Assembly (NCBI GenBank): GCA_013399305.1
Contig: VXAI01000089.1
Span: forward strand, 2,472,909 to 2,536,908
Direction: 5' to 3'
DNA from: Rostratula benghalensis
Lineage: Eukaryota > Chordata > Aves > Charadriiformes > Rostratulidae
Length of the DNA stretch: 64,000 bases
Shown here: one piece after another, positions 59,771-64,000 of the stretch
Layout of the letters: the number at the start of each line of letters is the position of its first letter
Position numbering within the stretch: the stretch's first letter is position 1
Notes under the pieces: model-generated
Seen by the model: only the letters and a program-made list of their open reading frames with translations
Told to the model about the DNA's origin: nothing
The model's database searches: none
Translations under genes and position numbers: made by a program

Positions 59771-61008
59771 ATGAAAACAAAATTCCTTTACAGGGGCAGT
59801 GCCTCGTGGAGTCGTCTTGTACTGTTCTCAAGTGAAAGACTTGAACTTAGCTCATTACAGTATAACTCTGAAGCTGTGGTAAAGCACCCATCAGATGCTG
59901 TGGGCTTTCAGCCATAATGTATCTTGTCCTGTATAGTATGTTTTTACTAGGGTTGCAAAAATAGTTCATTGAAGAATCATGGCCAGTGGTTATTTATAGA
60001 TACTTTAGACATGAGTGTTTTAGTCTTTAAAACAATCATGTTGGGAGTGGGAATTTCCTGGTGCTACATCCATTGCTGGCAATGAATGCACCAAGACAGT
60101 CAGTAGCAAGAAGAGAGTCACCACCGGTGTTGTAGCCTTAAGTTGTAAAAACTTACCTGGCCAGCTGCTTTTCCTAGACTGGTGTAGGTCAGTTGATGAC
60201 AAATCTGGAGCCAGAAGGCAGTACTGTGCAGATGTGAGGGCAAGAGAGAGGCCATCATATCCATACATCTCCATCAGTAAGTGGCGATATGCAGAACTAT
60301 GAACCCTGCAGATGCACAGGATTGTCCCACCAGCATCACAGCCAATAACCTACTCTGACTAGGTTTTTGTGTAGTTAAGTACTCTCCTGCTCCTTTGAGG
60401 TACTGCAGCAGCTGCACAAACACCTAGTAGGAGTAAGTGGGTGAGAAGCAGACCTAGGGTTTGGACCGCAGCAGCAAACTCAGTAGTTGTACAAGCTGCT
60501 AATGCCAAGAGCAAATTCTAAATCATGAGATGACGCTCAGATACATAATACCTGCTCTTTAACCCCTGCTTTGCACCAGAAAGGTACCCATCTAGAGTTA
60601 CTGCTTAGCACAAGCATGTTGCCATTTCTGGCTTTGCCAGATAAAACTAGAAATGAGATGTAGATTTTTTTAACAGTATTATTTATGACTTTAAGTAGAT
60701 AGCTAGCATAATTAGGGATTGAAAGTGCTTTCAGTTGATCTTTGTAGCCACAGTATTTCTTTACATTATGCCTGCAGTACTATGCTCTCAATCTATCCAT
60801 TCAGCAATTGCTACTTTCATGATCTGACCAAGTTCCAGACTCTAGCAATCAGCTGCTATCTACAATTACTGCAAGTTGTTCACCTGAATTTTTCCCATTT
60901 GGAAACTGATATAATGTTAGATTAATGTGTAAGTTTCTGCTTCTGTTGTGCAGTGTAGTTTCAGTCATTAGGTGATCCTTAACTGGAGAATACATCTTTA
61001 TTATATGT

Positions 61009-61206
61009 GTGACAGAATCCCAGAATGGTAGGGGCTGGAAGGGTCTGTCAGAGATCTACTCGCCCTGCCAAAGCAGGTTCACTCAGAGCAGGTTGCAGAG
61101 AGGTTGCATTCAGGCCAATTTTGAGTATCTCCAGAGAAGAAGCCTCCACAACCTCTCTGGGCAACCTGTTCCAGTGCTCTGGAATTGCTTCAGTAAAAAT
61201 CCCCTT
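61009..61206 (-). repeat. CR1 LINE 3'-end fragment inside the 3'UTR
   Basis: Antisense CR1: GACAGAATCCCAGAATGGTA, GGGCTGGAAGGGTCTGTCAG, and later CCTCCACAACCTCTCTGGGC, AACCTGTTCCAGTGCTCTGG. About 200 bp, so it is transcribed in the mature mRNA. Confidence 0.85.
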
Positions 61207-62843
61207 CAAGAATAAGATGGTTCAAAATACTAGTGTTACATCACACAGCCAGGGTAATACTACAGGGGATGCTATTATATTAACAACCAATTCTTGTTCA
61301 CATTGTACAACAGTCATGGGAGAGTATGCTTTCATTAATATACTTATAGGCCCCTTTGTCTTTTACATTCAGAAATAGGTTCCATAATCTGGTTTGAACC
61401 CAAGTGCAGTTCCTGGGCTGTTCCTGTTTGTCCTGCCTCCACCCTAAAGACCTGTACAGGTTCTGCACTAGTTCTTGATGCTACTCTGCCATGCATCAGT
61501 CATGGACCATTTTCTGCTGTGAGTGCCCTTAGCAGCCCAACAAACAGTGAACAGGCTGGCATGAGCCTGAAGAAGGTCGATTACTTATTTCCAGGTATAC
61601 ATGGTAATACTGACCAATTCAGCATTTTTAATACACAGTTAAATATTTAGCACAAGTTTCTGATCCCTGCTATGTCCTGTCCTGGGATGAAGTAAGAGCT
61701 TACTACATGCTCTGCTGAAGTGCCTTTTTCATACTTTTTTTTTTTAATTAATCTGTATAATACATTGCTTAGGGGATTGAGAAAGGAGTGTAATGGGGAT
61801 TGGTATACCTCACTTAAAACATGCTTTGTCATTACCTTTATGGCATCATCACCCTATGGGGATGAGTTACAGGGTGATGAGTACACCAGACTTCCAGGTG
61901 CAAAAAAAATTACTGAACAGCTGAGCTAACAGCCATGACTTCTCTGTAACAGGCTGCAGGTATCTTGTGGTATCATTGAAACAAATAGCATGTATCGAAG
62001 GCTTACCACTGCTAAAAATCACTATTACAAATTAGCATGAAGTCACTGAAGTGAAGGGCTTAAATTCTGCATTGCAGGAAACTAATGCATTTAGAACGAG
62101 AACGAGTTCTAGGAAAATTCTGATTTGGTCCTGAAAGGGCTGTGGCTTGCTCTGCGTAACTGCTCATGCAAATGATTGATTTAGCAGGAAACAAGTTATC
62201 TCATAACATTCTTTCCTTAGCCCACAAAAAGATTCTTGATTCTTACTGCCCTATGACTGTCGTGCTCATATGACGAGTCTGCTATCTGTGACAAAATGTT
62301 GCAGTAAACATGGATGCCAACCGAACTATTTCAAAGTGCTGATCTGTCTTGTTTGCACTGAACAGACAGCATAATGCCACTCTCGTGTGAAGATTTGTCA
62401 TGGAAAAAGTTCAGACAGCCACTTACATACTCTCCTAAGCGTATGTCGGGGAAAAATCACTCTAGGGTCACATGCAGTCAGTATACGAACCACTCTTGAT
62501 AATGAAACTGCACTGAGGTGTTAACTTATTTTAAACTTTATTGACGTGTTGCACCCCTCTTTGTAGTATGCCTGTATTTTAGTAAGGAGTTGTATTTCCC
62601 CCATGGTTAAACCACCACTTTGTGCTTATACTTCCTTCCTGAATTATAGTTGGTCCTTCATTCCAAGCACTTTATGCTATCTATAATGGGATCTATTTTT
62701 GCACTGGAATATCTGTTAACTTTGCAAAAATCTAGAGAGATTTCACAACTGAAATTTGTAAGTTAAATCCTTCAATGGACATTTTCATTAAAAGCAAAAA
62801 AAAAAGTATATATTTGTATTTGCTAATAACTGTTACGTGAAGT

Positions 62844-62886
62844 ATTAAAAGGCACTCTAATTGCCTTGCATCAAGTGAAAAATAAA
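62844..62886 (+). terminator. ABCA1 polyadenylation signals
   Basis: A canonical AATAAA at 62881-62886 is preceded by ATTAAA at 62844-62849 and followed by T/G-rich sequence from about 62905 (GTCATTTTTGCATATG and TTCTTTTGAGGTG). The resulting 3'UTR length fits the mammalian one. AATAAA also occurs at 63667 and 63831, beyond the expected end. Confidence 0.8.
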
Positions 62887-62905
62887 GCTGTTATGGCATC
62901 ATTTG

Positions 62906-64000
62906 TCTTCAGAGTGTCATTTTTGCATATGTTCTTTTGAGGTGAGCTTTTAGCAGCTCTCGTTTTGGCTGCTGGGTTGTTTTTTTTCCTGTTGTGAACT
63001 TTGCAAGTTCCAGTACCACTACAAATTGGCATGAGCCACATGCTACTTACATGGTGGCATAAGGTGGCACAAGACTTAAAAGGCAAATGATGTTTCAAGC
63101 TTCTAAACTTAGTAAATGGAAAGGTCTCCAGCAAACCCTGAAAAAAAAAAAAGTGATCAGCTGCAGGGCATAGCAAATTTACCTCAATGTTTAAGTCACA
63201 AGTCTGGTACCTGCCTCTGAACATTTCCATTAGAGAGAGAGGGCAAGGTGCAACTATTGATAATTGTCCCTCCTCTTTGCCAAAAATACTCTATACTTGT
63301 TTTCACTGGCAAAGCAAAATGTTATGCTAGAGTATGAAGAATCTGAAATACCCTAATATCAAATTACAGGAAGGATCACTGATGTTACTCTGATTTTGAG
63401 CAGCTTTTTACAAATGAAAACAGAGTAATGGTCTGATTGCTCGAAGGAAAACTGATTTTGCCTTCCTACTGACTGTAGTCCCACTGTCAACCAATTAAGT
63501 TCTAGAATCCAATTCTTGAAGTTATACTTGCCAAGAAAATTCATCCTGAGATGAGAAGCCAATTAAAAATTCCTGAGTTGCCTGTGTTAATCTAGTGTCA
63601 GGCTGGTGCTTTGAGTAATGTGCTTGATTTATCAACCCCTTGTCAGAAAAAAACCAAAAACTTTGGAATAAAGTGTATCTCTGACATCCTGACTATATTT
63701 TACTCTCAATGCTGGTGATGAGGAAAATAGTTTTACTAAAAAGAACCTGAGCTCAGTATACCTCTATTCCTACACATGCGTTGTCCCCCCCCAAAAAATC
63801 CCCCCCAATTATTCTTTATTATTATTAAACAATAAAGCAGCTTAATTTTTGCATTTAAAGGGGGGGGGGAGTCCTATTAATTCAACCTATGTTTTTGTTA
63901 CTTGAAGTTCTTTGAGTTAACTGCCGTAAGGCAACATTCTGAATCAACTAATAGTGATGGTTTGTCAGCCATTTATATTTTACAAATCAAATTTTTAAGG
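62906..64000. other. Downstream flank, no gene seen
   Basis: AT-rich DNA after the polyadenylation site. It has C-runs at 63785-63792 and 63800-63806 and a G-run at 63860-63869. No exon of a neighbouring gene was recognised on either strand. Confidence 0.75.

Larger units (their letters stand above)
59637..62905 (+). other. ABCA1: ABCA1 3'UTR
   Basis: About 3.27 kb from the stop codon to roughly 20 nt after AATAAA at 62881, close to the human 3'UTR length of about 3.3 kb. It includes a miR-33 seed cluster near its start and an antisense CR1 fragment in the middle, and the last part is AU-rich. The exact cleavage site cannot be read from the sequence. Confidence 0.85.

Overview
The window is vertebrate nuclear DNA, most likely from a bird. 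It holds most of one gene, ABCA1 (ATP-binding cassette A1, the cholesterol and phospholipid exporter that loads apoA-I), on the + strand. Three things point to a bird: the proteins are close to human ABCA1 but clearly divergent, the introns are compact, and the only abundant interspersed repeat is CR1 with the typical avian 3' tails (TTCTATGATTCTATGA-like). No Alu, L1 or B1-type elements were seen. The species cannot be named from the sequence alone.

Layout. Bases 1-12925 contain no recognisable coding exon. By gene order this is intron 5, but it includes an unexpected CpG island (about 11235-11830). Inside the island is a DR4 element very like the LXR response element of the mammalian ABCA1 promoter. 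Bases 12926-59636 carry 45 coding exons, equivalent to human exons 6-50. All have GT-AG introns and the reading frame is continuous. Together they encode 2119 complete residues plus the end of one split codon, about 94% of the protein. By my reconstruction of the human exon lengths, 41 of 45 match exactly; the exceptions are exons 7 (+5 codons), 8 (-2), 12 (-3) and 21 (-1). The 3'UTR runs from 59637 to about 62905 (AATAAA at 62881) and has a tight triple miR-33 seed cluster about 110 nt after the stop. Bases 62906-64000 are downstream DNA with no gene seen.

How the exons build the protein: exons 6-14 make most of the large first extracellular domain; exons 15-17 the first membrane bundle; exons 18-23 nucleotide-binding domain 1; exons 24-28 the regulatory linker with the PEST-like segment; exons 28-36 the membrane helix and second extracellular domain; exons 37-41 the second membrane bundle; exons 42-49 nucleotide-binding domain 2; and exons 49-50 the C-terminal tail with the VFVNFA motif and a PDZ ligand. 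The signal-anchor N terminus (exons 1-5) is not in the window.

Repeats. CR1 fragments lie in introns 5, 29, 33, 39 (a nested pair) and 43 (with a long uninterrupted reverse-transcriptase reading frame) and in the 3'UTR. Two older CR1/L3-like remnants lie in introns 7 and 8. The points most worth checking are the internal CpG island with the DR4, the CpG-dense patch in intron 8, a 14-bp inverted repeat with an AP-1 site in intron 7, a hairpin in intron 11, two NAGNAG tandem acceptors, and the antisense CR1 in the 3'UTR. Human residue and exon numbers and human motif sequences are from memory; no alignment or database search was run.
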